64,000 nucleotides of DNA from Mycobacteriales bacterium (GTDB lineage: Bacteria > Actinomycetota > Actinomycetes > Mycobacteriales > Mycobacteriaceae): contig DUTM01000009.1 of NCBI GenBank assembly GCA_012842085.1, positions 1 through 64,000 on the forward strand. Direction: 5' to 3'. Every line of letters starts with the position of its first letter. The first letter of the stretch is position 1. Shown piece by piece: positions 10,060 to 19,306 of this stretch. A program made the translations under genes and the position numbers. A model generated the notes under the pieces. The model was given only the letters and a program-made list of their open reading frames with translations, was not told where the DNA came from and did not search any database.

Positions 10060-10815
10060 ATGACTCTCCCTTATTTCCGGGCTACGCCTGCGCAACTCGC
10101 CATTAACGTGGGGGACGTTATTGAGTTGACGGGTGATGAAGGCCGCCATGCCGTCACGGTGAAACGCCTCCGCGTGGATGAACAGCTCGTTGTGGGCGAT
10201 GGCCAAGGCACCATCGCTACTTGCACCGTGACGGAGACAAGTGGGAAAGACACGCTGCGAGCCGTCGTCAATAAGGTGAAAAAGAAGTCGGCACCCAAGA
10301 TCCCCATCACCATTGTGCAAGCCATCCCTAAAGGGGAACGAGCTGAACTGTCGGTAGACCTCAACACACAGGCGGGTGTTGACGTCATTATTCCGTGGCG
10401 TTCGGAGCGCACCATTCCGCGGTGGAATGACGCGAAAGCGAAAAAGAGTCGCGAAAAATGGCAAAAAACTGCGGTGGAAGCGTCCAAACAATCACGTCGC
10501 GCCTGGGACCCGGTGGTGGAGCCGGTCGCCAAGCTTAAAGACATCGTCAAACTGGTTAAAAAAACCCGCGAAAACAACGGTGTCACCGCAATCCTGCACG
10601 AATCAGCCCGGATTAGTTTTTCTCGGCTACCGTTTTCCCGCGCACATTCCATTGTGCTGGTCATTGGTCCCGAAGGCGGATTAACCCCGGAAGAGATTGA
10701 GGCTCTGGAGGAAGCGGGAGGACAGGCCGTGGTAATGGGCGATACGGTGCTCCGCACGGCAAGCGCTGGAGTAGTTGCTTTGGGTGCTCTCGGCGTCCTT
10801 ACAGACCGCTGGTAG
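10060..10815 (+). CDS. rsmE: 16S rRNA m3U1498 methyltransferase RsmE
   Basis: The 251-residue SPOUT-class enzyme methylates N3 of U1498 in 16S rRNA using S-adenosylmethionine. The N-terminal PUA-like part has GDEGRHAVTVKRLR. The C-terminal knot has IVLVIGPEGGLTPEEIEAL and LRTASAGVVAL, the family signatures. It starts 9 bases after dnaJ and is part of the hrcA operon. Confidence 0.94.
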   Translation: MTLPYFRATPAQLAINVGDVIELTGDEGRHAVTVKRLRVDEQLVVGDGQGTIATCTVTETSGKDTLRAVVNKVKKKSAPKIPITIVQAIPKGERAELSVDLNTQAGVDVIIPWRSERTIPRWNDAKAKKSREKWQKTAVEASKQSRRAWDPVVEPVAKLKDIVKLVKKTRENNGVTAILHESARISFSRLPFSRAHSIVLVIGPEGGLTPEEIEALEEAGGQAVVMGDTVLRTASAGVVALGALGVLTDRW

Positions 10816-10832
10816 CACGGTAAGCTAAAAGC

Positions 10833-11831
10833 ATGCCGTTTATTACACTTACCTTCAGCATTGAAGGCGACGCCCTGCCCGCATTACTTGGTCCCAATGA
10901 CGTCAACTTAAGGGAGCTTGAAAAACTCCTCATCTCAGACATTCATGTGCGCGGAACTGACCTCACGTTGGGTGGTGACCCCGACAATCCGCTCGACCTG
11001 CAGCTTTCCCAAAACGTCATAAAATCGCTGCTGGAGTCCTACCACCAGGGGGTTCCAATCGATCTGTCGATAGTCCGCCGTACGGTAGAAATGTTGCGGG
11101 GAGCCAGCCAAGATGACCCGGCGGAAGTCTTCAGCACCCAAGTGGTGAACGTGCGGGGACGAACCATTCGGGCGCAAACAGCAGGCCAGAAAAAGTACGT
11201 GGACGCCATTGACAAACACACTATCGTGTTCGGCATTGGCCCCGCTGGTACCGGCAAAACCTATTTGGCAGTTGCAATGGCCGTCAATGCCCTGCGATCG
11301 AAAGAAGTAAACCGCATCATCTTGACCCGGCCAGCAGTCGAGGCGGGGGAGAACCTGGGATTCCTGCCGGGCACACTGAACGACAAAATCGACCCCTACC
11401 TGCGTCCCCTGTATGACGCCATGCGCGACATGATGGAGGGGGAGAAAGTACGTCGACTTCTAGACACGGGAGTTATCGAGGTGGCGCCACTTGCCTACAT
11501 GCGTGGACGCACCCTGAACAACGCTTTCGTTATCTTGGACGAAGCGCAGAACACCACCGCGGAACAGATGAAAATGTTCCTCACCCGATTGGGCGCCGGC
11601 TCCAAGATGGTTGTTACCGGCGACGCCACCCAAGTTGATCTTCCGGGTGGGAAAAAATCTGGTTTAGCGGTTGCGCGCCGCGTCCTGGAAGGCAAAAACG
11701 AAGATATTGTGTTCCAGGATTTGACCAGTGAAGACGTGGTACGACACAGTCTCGTCACCGCCATTGTGGAAGCCTATGGCGAATACGACGAAGAAATGGC
11801 ACGGAAAAAGGCGAACCGGCATGAGCGTTGA
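10833..11831 (+). CDS. phoH: PhoH-like ATPase
   Basis: The 332-residue PhoH family P-loop ATPase has Walker A GPAGTGKT at residues 136-143 and Walker [10 protein letters not shown]. The late motif [12 protein letters not shown] is characteristic of the helicase-like PhoH group. An N-terminal extension of about 110 residues, KH-like in homologues, precedes the ATPase core. The 3' end overlaps the ybeY start, consistent with the phoH-ybeY link to RNA processing and ribosome maturation. Confidence 0.94.
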   Translation: MPFITLTFSIEGDALPALLGPNDVNLRELEKLLISDIHVRGTDLTLGGDPDNPLDLQLSQNVIKSLLESYHQGVPIDLSIVRRTVEMLRGASQDDPAEVFSTQVVNVRGRTIRAQTAGQKKYVDAIDKHTIVFGIGPAGTGKTYLAVAMAVNALRSKEVNRIILTRPAVEAGENLGFLPGTLNDKIDPYLRPLYDAMRDMMEGEKVRRLLDTGVIEVAPLAYMRGRTLNNAFVILDEAQNTTAEQMKMFLTRLGAGSKMVVTGDATQVDLPGGKKSGLAVARRVLEGKNEDIVFQDLTSEDVVRHSLVTAIVEAYGEYDEEMARKKANRHER

Positions 11832-12285
11832 AATCGCTAACGAATCCGGAATGGATGTGGACGAACTTATCCTGGTGGATGCTGCCACCTTCGCGATCAA
11901 CCGCATGGAGGTTCATCCGGCGGCAGAACTCGCGATCACCCTGGTGGATCTCGACACTATCGAACAACTCCATATCCAGTGGCTCGACCTGGAAGGCCCC
12001 ACCGATGTGATGAGTTTTCCGATGGATGAACTCACCCCGGGTGGGCGTCCCGATGCGCAACAACCCGGTCCCAGCATGTTGGGAGACATCGTTATTTGCC
12101 CCCAATTTGCGTATGATCAGGCAAAACGCGCCGGCCACAAACCAGACGAAGAGATGGCACTCCTGACCATTCACGGAGTGCTGCATTTGTTGGGTTACGA
12201 CCACGCCACTGCTGCCGAAGAGAAAGAAATGTTTTCGCTGCAAAATGCACTCCTCTCCGAGTGGCTAGACCAGCGCCAGTCCTAA
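11821..12285 (+). CDS. ybeY: Endoribonuclease YbeY
   Basis: The 154-residue product carries the zinc-binding motif [11 protein letters not shown], the YbeY/UPF0054 signature, preceded by the family motif [11 protein letters not shown]. It acts in 16S rRNA 3' maturation and 70S quality control. I chose the ATG at 11821, which overlaps the phoH stop by 11 bases. An upstream in-frame ATG at 11728 would lie deep inside phoH and add sequence that looks like out-of-frame phoH translation. Confidence 0.93.
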   Translation: MSVEIANESGMDVDELILVDAATFAINRMEVHPAAELAITLVDLDTIEQLHIQWLDLEGPTDVMSFPMDELTPGGRPDAQQPGPSMLGDIVICPQFAYDQAKRAGHKPDEEMALLTIHGVLHLLGYDHATAAEEKEMFSLQNALLSEWLDQRQS

Positions 12286-12309
12286 CCCGCCAGGAGGCTA
12301 CCGACCTAC

Positions 12310-13665
12310 ATGAGTACATCCGCAATAGTCAGCTTGGTCGCTGCCATCATCTGCATGCTTGTCGCAGCACTATGCTCAGCTCAAGACGCAGCCCTGAACG
12401 CTGCTTCTTTAGCACGTGCAAAAGACATGGCTGACAGTGGCGAATTCGGGGCCAAAAAAATGTTGCGGGTGGTTGTTAATCGACAGACCTATGTTGCGCT
12501 GGCAGTCTTCCTCACCACGATTTTTGAACTACTCGCAACTGTTCTTTTCGCTTTAGTTTTTCTGGAAACAGTAGGGGACCGCACTGGGGCAGGCACCGGA
12601 GAAATATGGGCCCTCGTCTATGCCGTCACCGTGAGTATTCTGTTTAGCTACGTGATGGGCGGCGTTTCAGCACGCGCCATGGGACTGAGAAACCCGTACG
12701 ATCTGCTCCGCTACACAGCTATTTTGCTCATTATTTTTGGCAGCGTATTGCGGCCCATCAGCAAATTTTTAGTGTTCATCGGTAACGCCGTCACCCCCGG
12801 GAAGGGATTCAAAGAAGGCCCCTTCTCGACCGATATTGAGCTGCGCGAATTCGTTGATTTGGCGCAACAAAAAGGTGCGGTGGAAGACGATGAGCGGGTC
12901 ATGATCGAGTCGGTTTTCGAACTGGGCGCCAACAATGCGCGCTCCGCGATGGTGCCCCGCACCGATATGGTCTGGATCGAAGAAAGCAAAACCGCTGGGC
13001 AAGCTGCACGGCTCGCAGTAAAATCCGGGTTTTCCAGAATACCGGTCATTGGGGAAACGGTTGATGACGTCGTCGGCATTGTGTACCTGAAAGACCTTGT
13101 GGCACAGGCGTATTCAGATGACGACAGGGGAGAGTTCGTTAAAATCGCGGAAGTTATGCGACCGGCATGGTTCGTCCCCGACTCCAAAAACCTGGATGAT
13201 CTGCTTGACGAAATGCAGTTGCACCACAACCACATCGCCATACTGGTTGATGAATATGGGGGAGTAGCGGGCCTCATCACGATCGAAGACATTCTGGAAG
13301 AAATCGTAGGCGAGATCGCCGACGAGTATGACGAGTCGGAAGTAGCACCCATCGAGGAAGTTGAAGAGAACGTGTGGCGAGTGTCCGCACGCGTCTCTTT
13401 AGATGATTTTGCACAACTAACCAGCACTACCTTCTCGGAGGAAGTGGAAGAGGAAGTGGACACCGTCGGTGGTTTACTAGCCTTCGAACTTGGGCGCGTG
13501 CCGCTACCCGGTGCGCGGGTAAACAACTTTGGATTGGAAATGCTTGCAGAAGCAGGCCATGACCACCGGGGACGCCGGAAAGTGAAAACCGTTCTGGTGC
13601 GTCGTGAAGAAGAACCTACCGACGCTGACAATGCGGAAGCAAAGGACAAAGACGATGACGACTAA
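12310..13665 (+). CDS. CBS-domain membrane protein, CorC/HlyC family (DUF21)
   Basis: The 451-residue product has an N-terminal DUF21/CNNM-type membrane domain with about four hydrophobic segments in the first 160 residues. Two CBS domains follow (VPRTDMVWIE and SGFSRIPVIGE; HHNHIAILVDEYGGVAGLIT) and then a C-terminal CorC/HlyC transporter-associated domain. Family members are linked to magnesium or cobalt homeostasis. The C-terminus is very acidic (DADNAEAKDKDDDD). It sits between ybeY and era as in mycobacteria, and its last codons overlap the era start. Confidence 0.9.
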   Translation: MSTSAIVSLVAAIICMLVAALCSAQDAALNAASLARAKDMADSGEFGAKKMLRVVVNRQTYVALAVFLTTIFELLATVLFALVFLETVGDRTGAGTGEIWALVYAVTVSILFSYVMGGVSARAMGLRNPYDLLRYTAILLIIFGSVLRPISKFLVFIGNAVTPGKGFKEGPFSTDIELREFVDLAQQKGAVEDDERVMIESVFELGANNARSAMVPRTDMVWIEESKTAGQAARLAVKSGFSRIPVIGETVDDVVGIVYLKDLVAQAYSDDDRGEFVKIAEVMRPAWFVPDSKNLDDLLDEMQLHHNHIAILVDEYGGVAGLITIEDILEEIVGEIADEYDESEVAPIEEVEENVWRVSARVSLDDFAQLTSTTFSEEVEEEVDTVGGLLAFELGRVPLPGARVNNFGLEMLAEAGHDHRGRRKVKTVLVRREEEPTDADNAEAKDKDDDD

Positions 13666-14563
13666 TGAAGAATACCGGTCCGGATTCGTGTGCTTTGTGG
13701 GGCGACCCAACACTGGCAAATCCACACTCATGAACGCCCTGGTTGGGCAAAAAATCGCCATCACCTCCGAGCGTCCGCAAACCACCCGGCACACTATTCG
13801 GGGCATTATCAGCAGAGATGATGCCCAAATAATTATTGTTGACACTCCGGGGATCCATCGGCCCCGCACACTGCTGGGACAACGTTTAAACGACCTGGTG
13901 CAAGACACCTATGCGGGAGTAGACCTCATTGGCCTATGTGTACCTGCCGACCAGCCAGTTGGCCCAGGCGATCGCTACATTTTGGATGAGGTACGCAAAA
14001 TTGCTCCCGAAACCCCAGTGATGGGGATTGTGACCAAGATCGACAAAGTGCCGTCCGACCAACTGATCCCGCAGCTAGTGAAGTTAGCGGACCTGCTCGG
14101 GGAAGATGCCCCGCTCGTTCCGGTATCAGCACAAAGTGGCGAACAGCTGGAACTATTGACAGACGTTATCGTGGAGCAGCTTCCTACCGGGCCCAAATTT
14201 TATCCGGATGAAGAAATCACCGATGATGACACCGAAAAGTTCTTAGCTGAACTCGTCCGGGAAGCAATATTGGAGGAAGTGCGCGACGAGCTACCCCATT
14301 CCGTTGCCTGCGTCATTGAAGAAATCTATCCCGACCCAGAAGATGACGAACGAACCGTAGTGCATGCTGTCATCTATGTAGAGAGAGAAAGCCAAAAAGG
14401 TATCGTCATCGGCAAAAAAGGTGCCCGACTGCGGAAAGTGGGGCAACGCGCCCGCCAAGGTATGCAGCGCGTCTTGGGTACCCGCGTCTACTTGGATATC
14501 TTTGTCAAAGTTATGAAAGACTGGCAGACCGATCCCAAAATGTTGGAGAAACTAGGATTTTAA
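13655..14563 (+). CDS. era: GTPase Era, 30S ribosome assembly factor
   Basis: The 302-residue product begins at the ATG at 13655, just inside the end of the CBS gene. It has G1 GRPNTGKS at residues 16-23, VDTPG as G3 and TKID as G4. The C-terminal KH domain contains GIVIGKKGARLRKVGQRAR and a LDIFVKVMKDW end, both family hallmarks. Era binds the 3' end of 16S rRNA at the membrane-associated assembly stage. A further-upstream ATG at 13604 would add an unrelated lysine-rich leader. Confidence 0.96.
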   Translation: MTTNEEYRSGFVCFVGRPNTGKSTLMNALVGQKIAITSERPQTTRHTIRGIISRDDAQIIIVDTPGIHRPRTLLGQRLNDLVQDTYAGVDLIGLCVPADQPVGPGDRYILDEVRKIAPETPVMGIVTKIDKVPSDQLIPQLVKLADLLGEDAPLVPVSAQSGEQLELLTDVIVEQLPTGPKFYPDEEITDDDTEKFLAELVREAILEEVRDELPHSVACVIEEIYPDPEDDERTVVHAVIYVERESQKGIVIGKKGARLRKVGQRARQGMQRVLGTRVYLDIFVKVMKDWQTDPKMLEKLGF

Positions 14564-14564
14564 G

Positions 14565-15326
14565 GTGCGCTCATATCGGGACGATGGACTGGTGCTTCGC
14601 CATTACAACCTCGGTGAAGCCGACCGCATTATCGTTCTCTTTACGCGCCGTCATGGACTGGTGCGAGCAGTCGCAAAAGGGGTGCGCCGCCAACGATCCC
14701 GTTTCGGAGCTCGGCTGGAGCCCTTCACGATAAGCGACATTGAACTCTATCCGGGACGAAATCTCGCCACCATCACCGATGTGCACACCATCGAAACGTT
14801 CAACGAAAATATTGTCTCCAACTATGAACGCTACACTGCAGCAATGGCGCTGCTAGAGGCGACAGAGCGGCTAGTAGGGGAGGAAGGCGTAAGCCAGCCG
14901 GCCCTCTTCGATCTCACCGTGGGGGCAATTGGCGCACTGGCAGCGGGGCAGCGACAACCCCAACAGATGCTGGACACATTCCTGCTACGCGCCATGGGGG
15001 AAGCTGGTTGGGCGCCCGAGTTATCCAAGTGTGCGGTATGTGGGGCAGCCGGGCCACACCACTTTTTCCATCCGGCTGCTGGCGGTATGGTGTGTTCGCA
15101 ACATCGCCCACCCGGAAGCGCCGGCATGATGGGTGGAGTCTCCGAATATCTGCAGGCTCTACGCGACGCCAACTGGGCCACTGCAGACGCCCTGGGACAA
15201 AACCAGAAGATTGGCAAACGCCTCCAAAAGGAAGCACACCGGTTGATTGTTGCGCATTTACAATGGCACACAGAACGAAAAATAACCGCCCTCTCTTTTG
15301 CCGACGAAGCAGAAAGAAGCCGTTGA
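14565..15326 (+). CDS. recO: DNA repair protein RecO
   Basis: The 253-residue RecO mediates RecA loading in the RecFOR pathway. The N-terminal OB-fold begins [21 protein letters not shown]. The C-terminal zinc-finger pair (CAVCG ... GGMVCSQH) is present. The start is GTG, one base after the era stop. Its TGA overlaps the uppS ATG by one base. Confidence 0.94.
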   Translation: MRSYRDDGLVLRHYNLGEADRIIVLFTRRHGLVRAVAKGVRRQRSRFGARLEPFTISDIELYPGRNLATITDVHTIETFNENIVSNYERYTAAMALLEATERLVGEEGVSQPALFDLTVGAIGALAAGQRQPQQMLDTFLLRAMGEAGWAPELSKCAVCGAAGPHHFFHPAAGGMVCSQHRPPGSAGMMGGVSEYLQALRDANWATADALGQNQKIGKRLQKEAHRLIVAHLQWHTERKITALSFADEAERSR

Positions 15327-16279
15327 TGACTGGAATGCCGCAGTGGCTTAAAAAACTGGGTAAAAGCACAGCTCACAGCCCCCAAAAGAGTGCCACCAAA
15401 GTTGCCCAAGAAGCTCGCAATATGGGCGAGATTCCGGCATATAACGATGTTGGTGACGTCACCGAAGACTTCCTTGCCGACACCGGGAAACGAATCGACA
15501 CGCGCGGTCCACATATGGACAGCTGCTTTGCCGGACACGACTTCAGTTCACCACCGCCAGCCATTCCCAAGAAGTTTCTGCCCCAACATATCGCCCTAGT
15601 GATGGACGGCAACGGACGGTGGGCACAGCAGCGCGGACTGCCCCGTACCGAAGGGCACCGCAGGGGCGAAGCCGTTTTACTGGAAGTATGCCGCGCCTGT
15701 TTAGAAGCGGAGATTCCGTGGCTATCGGCTTACGCTTTCTCCACCGAAAACTGGTCCAGAAGCACTGATGAAGTCCGGTTTTTGATGAGTTTTTCCCGCG
15801 ACGTCATCCGGTGGCAGCGCGATGAACTCCACCGACTGGGTGTTCGCATTCGGTGGGCGGGGCGGCGCCCCAAACTCTGGCCCTCGGTGATTAAAGAAAT
15901 CGAGGCAGCGGAGGAGCTCACCAAAAACAACACCAACATGACACTGGTGTTGTGCATCAACTATGGGGGCCGGGCAGAAATTGCGGATGCGGCACGGCAG
16001 CTCGCGGCGGCGGCCCTCGAACAGCGCATCGACCCCCGCGGAATCACCGAAGAAACATTGTCGAAGCTCATGTATGTTGCCGACATGCCCGATGTGGACC
16101 TATTTTTGCGTCCCTCCGGGGAGAAACGCACATCGAACTTCCTGTTGTGGCAGAGCGCCTACGCCGAAATGGTGTACCAGGACGTACTGTTCCCAGATTT
16201 TGACCGCCAGAACTTGTGGGCGGCACTTACCGAATACGCGGAAAGAGATAGGCGTTTCGGGGGAGTGAAGAACGGATAG
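15326..16279 (+). CDS. uppS: Z-decaprenyl / undecaprenyl diphosphate synthase
   Basis: The 317-residue cis-prenyltransferase extends an allylic diphosphate with isopentenyl diphosphate to make the lipid carrier for peptidoglycan and arabinogalactan. The pyrophosphate-binding motif [14 protein letters not shown] and the later [20 protein letters not shown] motif are diagnostic. About 85 residues precede the catalytic core, longer than the 250-residue enterobacterial enzyme but in line with extended actinobacterial versions. The ATG at 15326 overlaps the recO stop. It is the last gene of the CIRCE-headed operon. Confidence 0.93.
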   Translation: MTGMPQWLKKLGKSTAHSPQKSATKVAQEARNMGEIPAYNDVGDVTEDFLADTGKRIDTRGPHMDSCFAGHDFSSPPPAIPKKFLPQHIALVMDGNGRWAQQRGLPRTEGHRRGEAVLLEVCRACLEAEIPWLSAYAFSTENWSRSTDEVRFLMSFSRDVIRWQRDELHRLGVRIRWAGRRPKLWPSVIKEIEAAEELTKNNTNMTLVLCINYGGRAEIADAARQLAAAALEQRIDPRGITEETLSKLMYVADMPDVDLFLRPSGEKRTSNFLLWQSAYAEMVYQDVLFPDFDRQNLWAALTEYAERDRRFGGVKNG

Positions 16280-16308
16280 CGGGCACGAAAGCCGTCACCA
16301 ACCGGAAG

Positions 16309-16674
16309 CTATTCAGCGAATTTGTTCGCTAAAATTTCTTCCGCATGGCTCATGGCGTCGTTCACAATAGCCGACAGGTGTTGGTCGCTCAGTTTGTAGA
16401 TATGTTCCCGACCCCGCCGAGTGACCGTCACCACCCCCGCATTCTTTAGCACCTTCAGATGCTGACTAACCGCAGGCTGCGGCATGTTCAAGGAATCCAC
16501 CAACTCGTGCACACAGCAGGGACGAGTTTGCAGCTGCACGATGATTGCGATGCGAGCTGGCGCGGTCATGGATTGCAGAAGCCGACCCGTCGCTTCCAGA
16601 AGTCTTTTGGGAGGGAGTGGAGCAAGATCTTCGCGATTAGACTTTTGACAGTGCTCGACCTCGTGTTCAGACAT
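16309..16674 (-). CDS. smtB: SmtB-type zinc-sensing ArsR repressor
   Basis: The 121-residue winged-helix ArsR/SmtB repressor has recognition helix QPAVSQHLKVLKNAGVV. The helix alpha-5 metal site is complete: Asp97, His99, His110 and Glu113, fitting DxHx10HxxE, the zinc-sensing arrangement of SmtB. Cys53 and Cys54 near helix alpha-3 could add ligands. A good AGGAG site precedes the ATG. In M. tuberculosis I recall smtB paired with zur between uppS and glyS. Here smtB is alone, convergent with uppS and divergent from glyS. Confidence 0.88.
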   Translation of the reverse strand: MSEHEVEHCQKSNREDLAPLPPKRLLEATGRLLQSMTAPARIAIIVQLQTRPCCVHELVDSLNMPQPAVSQHLKVLKNAGVVTVTRRGREHIYKLSDQHLSAIVNDAMSHAEEILANKFAE

Positions 16675-16800
16675 TCATTTTCTCCTTTACTCCCGGGCTT
16701 GACCGGAGTGGGCTCTACCTGCTGGCCCCTGAGAGGTGTTTCAAGGGTGCCAGCGTGGAGACACCTAAACCTTCCCTCATAATAATCATCCCAAACCAGT

Positions 16801-16835
16801 GTTGTCTCGAAAGTGTCCGTTGTCGAAAATGTGCC
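16801..16835. repeat. Short tandem direct repeat in the smtB-glyS intergenic region
   Basis: Two imperfect copies abut: GTTGTCTCGAAAGTGTCC (16801-16818) and GTTGTCGAAAATGTGCC (16819-16835). They lie about 80 bp before glyS and 130 bp before smtB. They may be binding sites for a regulator. The rest of the roughly 240-bp gap holds no gene. Confidence 0.4.
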
Positions 16836-16914
16836 AACTACGGAAATTGTCGCTGACCTGCTAAGCTAGGCGCTTACAGAGACTTCCTTGCCAGCCTTAA
16901 AGGAGTTTGTGAAC

Positions 16915-18300
16915 GTGGCTAAGAAAAACATCGTTGATACCGTCGCTAACCTGTGCAAACGTCGTGGTTTTGTTTATCCGTGCGGCGAGATTTACGGTGG
17001 TACCCGCTCCGCCTGGGACTACGGTCCGCTGGGTGTTGAGCTGAAAGAAAACATCAAGAAGCAATGGTGGAACACCATGGTCCGCAGCCGTGACGATGTT
17101 GTGGGTTTGGACTCCTCCATCATCCTGCCCCGTCAGGTGTGGGAAGCTTCCGGCCACGTAGAAGTCTTTACCGATCCGCTCGTGGAATCCCTTTACACCC
17201 ACAAGCGCTACCGTGCTGACCACCTCATCGAAGCCTATGAAGAAAAGCACGGGCATGAACCCGAAAACGGCTTAGCAGACATTCCCGATCCGGAAACCGG
17301 CCAGCCCGGCAAATGGACCGAGCCGCGTGCTTTCTCCGGTCTCATGAAAACCTACCTTGGTGCTGTTGACGATAAAGAGGGACTGCACTATCTGCGCCCC
17401 GAGACCGCCCAGGGCATTTTCGTTAACTTCAAAAATGTCATGACCACGTCTCGCGCCAAGGTTCCTTTCGGCATTGGCAATATTGGTAAGTCCTTCCGCA
17501 ACGAGATCACTCCCGGCAACTTCATTTTCCGCACGCGCGAATTTGAGCAGATGGAGATGGAATTCTTCGTCAAGCCTGGCGAGGACGAGGAATGGCACGA
17601 ATACTGGATTGAACAGCGCTGGAACTGGTACAAAGAGCTCGGCATTAAAGAAGAAAATATGCGTCTTTACGAGCACCCGCAGGAGAAGCTCTCGCACTAT
17701 GCCAAGCGCACCGTGGACATCGAATACGCCTTCCATTTCCAGGGATCCAAGTGGGGAGAACTGGAAGGTATCGCCAACCGCACCGACTACGACCTACGTA
17801 CGCACACCGAAATTTCTGGCGAAGACCTCAGCTACTTCGACCAGGCCAATAACGAACGCTACATCCCGTACGTGATTGAGCCGGCGGCCGGTCTCACCCG
17901 CTCCTTTATGGCCTTCCTGGTGGATGCCTACGAGGAAGAAGAAGTGCCGAAGGCAAACGGCAAGGTGGATCGCCGCACAGTGTTGCGCCTGGATCCGCGT
18001 TTGGCGCCGGTGAAGGTGGCTGTGCTGCCGCTTTCCCGCAATGAGGAACTCAGCCCGATTGCCCGCGACCTGGCCGCCAAACTCCGTAAGCACTGGAATG
18101 TTCAGTTTGATGATGCGCAGGGTATTGGTAAGCGGTACCGTCGACAGGACGAGATTGGTACACCTTACTGCGTGACCGTTGACTTCGACACGAAGGATGA
18201 TCAGGCCGTAACTGTGCGTGAGCGCGATACCATGGAACAGGTACGTATTTCTCTTGATAAAGTAGAGGGCTTCTTAGCTGACAAACTCCGTGGTTGCTAG
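16915..18300 (+). CDS. glyS: Glycyl-tRNA synthetase (class IIa, dimeric type)
   Basis: The 461-residue single-chain enzyme charges tRNA-Gly. Class II motifs are seen in [17 protein letters not shown] near the start, [24 protein letters not shown] (motif 2 region, quoted in part) and the motif 3 region [13 protein letters not shown]. The anticodon-binding domain follows. I chose the GTG at 16915 because AGGAG lies 9 bases upstream; GTG 16909 and TTG 16888 are in frame but poorly spaced. This is the homodimeric type, not the two-subunit GlyQ/GlyS. Confidence 0.95.
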   Translation: MAKKNIVDTVANLCKRRGFVYPCGEIYGGTRSAWDYGPLGVELKENIKKQWWNTMVRSRDDVVGLDSSIILPRQVWEASGHVEVFTDPLVESLYTHKRYRADHLIEAYEEKHGHEPENGLADIPDPETGQPGKWTEPRAFSGLMKTYLGAVDDKEGLHYLRPETAQGIFVNFKNVMTTSRAKVPFGIGNIGKSFRNEITPGNFIFRTREFEQMEMEFFVKPGEDEEWHEYWIEQRWNWYKELGIKEENMRLYEHPQEKLSHYAKRTVDIEYAFHFQGSKWGELEGIANRTDYDLRTHTEISGEDLSYFDQANNERYIPYVIEPAAGLTRSFMAFLVDAYEEEEVPKANGKVDRRTVLRLDPRLAPVKVAVLPLSRNEELSPIARDLAAKLRKHWNVQFDDAQGIGKRYRRQDEIGTPYCVTVDFDTKDDQAVTVRERDTMEQVRISLDKVEGFLADKLRGC

Positions 18301-18354
18301 TGGCAATCACTGTTCTTTGCAGCTGCTCCCTTAGCTGAAGGAGGTGCTGACGGC

Positions 18355-19281
18355 ATGAACGATGTGCTTCTGAACCAAGACCTCATTTTTCGGATTATTG
18401 ACCTGACAGGTGTGGTTGGGGCAGGTGCCTTTGGTGGTACTGTCGCCCGTCAGCACCGCTTCGACCTGGTCGGTTTTCTGATCCTAGGGATTGGCACCGG
18501 GTTGGGTGGCGGTATTCTCCGCGACCTGATGCTCAACCTCACCCCCGTAGCGCTAACAGATAAGGCCTATCTGCTGGGTGCTGTGTCCGGTGTTGTTATT
18601 TCGATGCTGCTGCAGGTGGATGGACGAAAAATTTGGGTCCAACTCTTCGGCATGATTGATGCTGTCACCATTGGCTGCTGGGCAGCCACCGGGGCAACCA
18701 AGACTCTCGCCGCCGGGCTTGGCGTCGGGCCCGCTTTGCTGCTGGGCGTAACTACTGCTGTCGGCGGCGGTGTTATTCGCGACGTCCTGGTGGGGCGAAC
18801 ACCAGAAGTGTTTGGTGGCAACACCCTCTACGCCACTCCCGCCCTGGCTGGTGCTGGCGTGGTGACCATTGTGCACGGCATTGGCTACCCGGGTATCGGT
18901 ATGATTGCAGGTACCCTCACCGGTATTGCCTTGTGCCTGCCGGCTCGCTGGTTCGGATGGTCTTTGCCGACCATGCCGGACTGGAGTTTGGACTCCGCTG
19001 CCGCCAACATGTTGCGCAAGGTTAAAGGGGATAAGTCGCGACGTGCCCGCGCCCACCGGGATGCACTCGAAAATTCGGATGACTTCGGGGAGATTCAAAC
19101 CACCGAAGAATCTACCCAAGATGACGACACCGGCTCCGCTACAGATTCCGTAGACAACAATGCAGACACCAATGCTGATTCAGAAGGTGTGAATCTCTCC
19201 CAGGGAGACGGGGATGACCTGTCCGATCCTAATGATGAGGGACAGGTACCACCGCCTCCACTGTTCGACAGTTCCTGCTAG
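18355..19281 (+). CDS. TRIC-type cation channel family membrane protein (UPF0126)
   Basis: The 308-residue protein has an internally duplicated membrane domain of about seven hydrophobic segments in residues 1-205. Each half carries a GGG-RD signature (GLGGGILRDLML and AVGGGVIRDVLVG). This matches UPF0126, related to trimeric intracellular cation channels that conduct potassium. The C-terminal 100 residues are hydrophilic and very acidic, which is longer than the usual family member of about 210 residues. An AGGAGG ribosome binding site precedes the ATG. The gene is convergent with the TPM gene; a weak CTAGCC/GGCTAG hairpin lies between them. Confidence 0.85.
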   Translation: MNDVLLNQDLIFRIIDLTGVVGAGAFGGTVARQHRFDLVGFLILGIGTGLGGGILRDLMLNLTPVALTDKAYLLGAVSGVVISMLLQVDGRKIWVQLFGMIDAVTIGCWAATGATKTLAAGLGVGPALLLGVTTAVGGGVIRDVLVGRTPEVFGGNTLYATPALAGAGVVTIVHGIGYPGIGMIAGTLTGIALCLPARWFGWSLPTMPDWSLDSAAANMLRKVKGDKSRRARAHRDALENSDDFGEIQTTEESTQDDDTGSATDSVDNNADTNADSEGVNLSQGDGDDLSDPNDEGQVPPPPLFDSSC

Positions 19282-19306
19282 CCAGAGTGCCGGCTAGCCA
19301 GTCCGT

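Noticed and set aside
9322-10491. Long minus-strand reading frame (389 codons) opposite dnaJ and rsmE
   Set aside because: It spans two well-conserved plus-strand genes and their junction, has no family resemblance and low-quality composition; it is an antisense shadow.
16675-16914. T-box leader for glyS
   Set aside because: No T-box consensus or terminator/antiterminator pair is visible.
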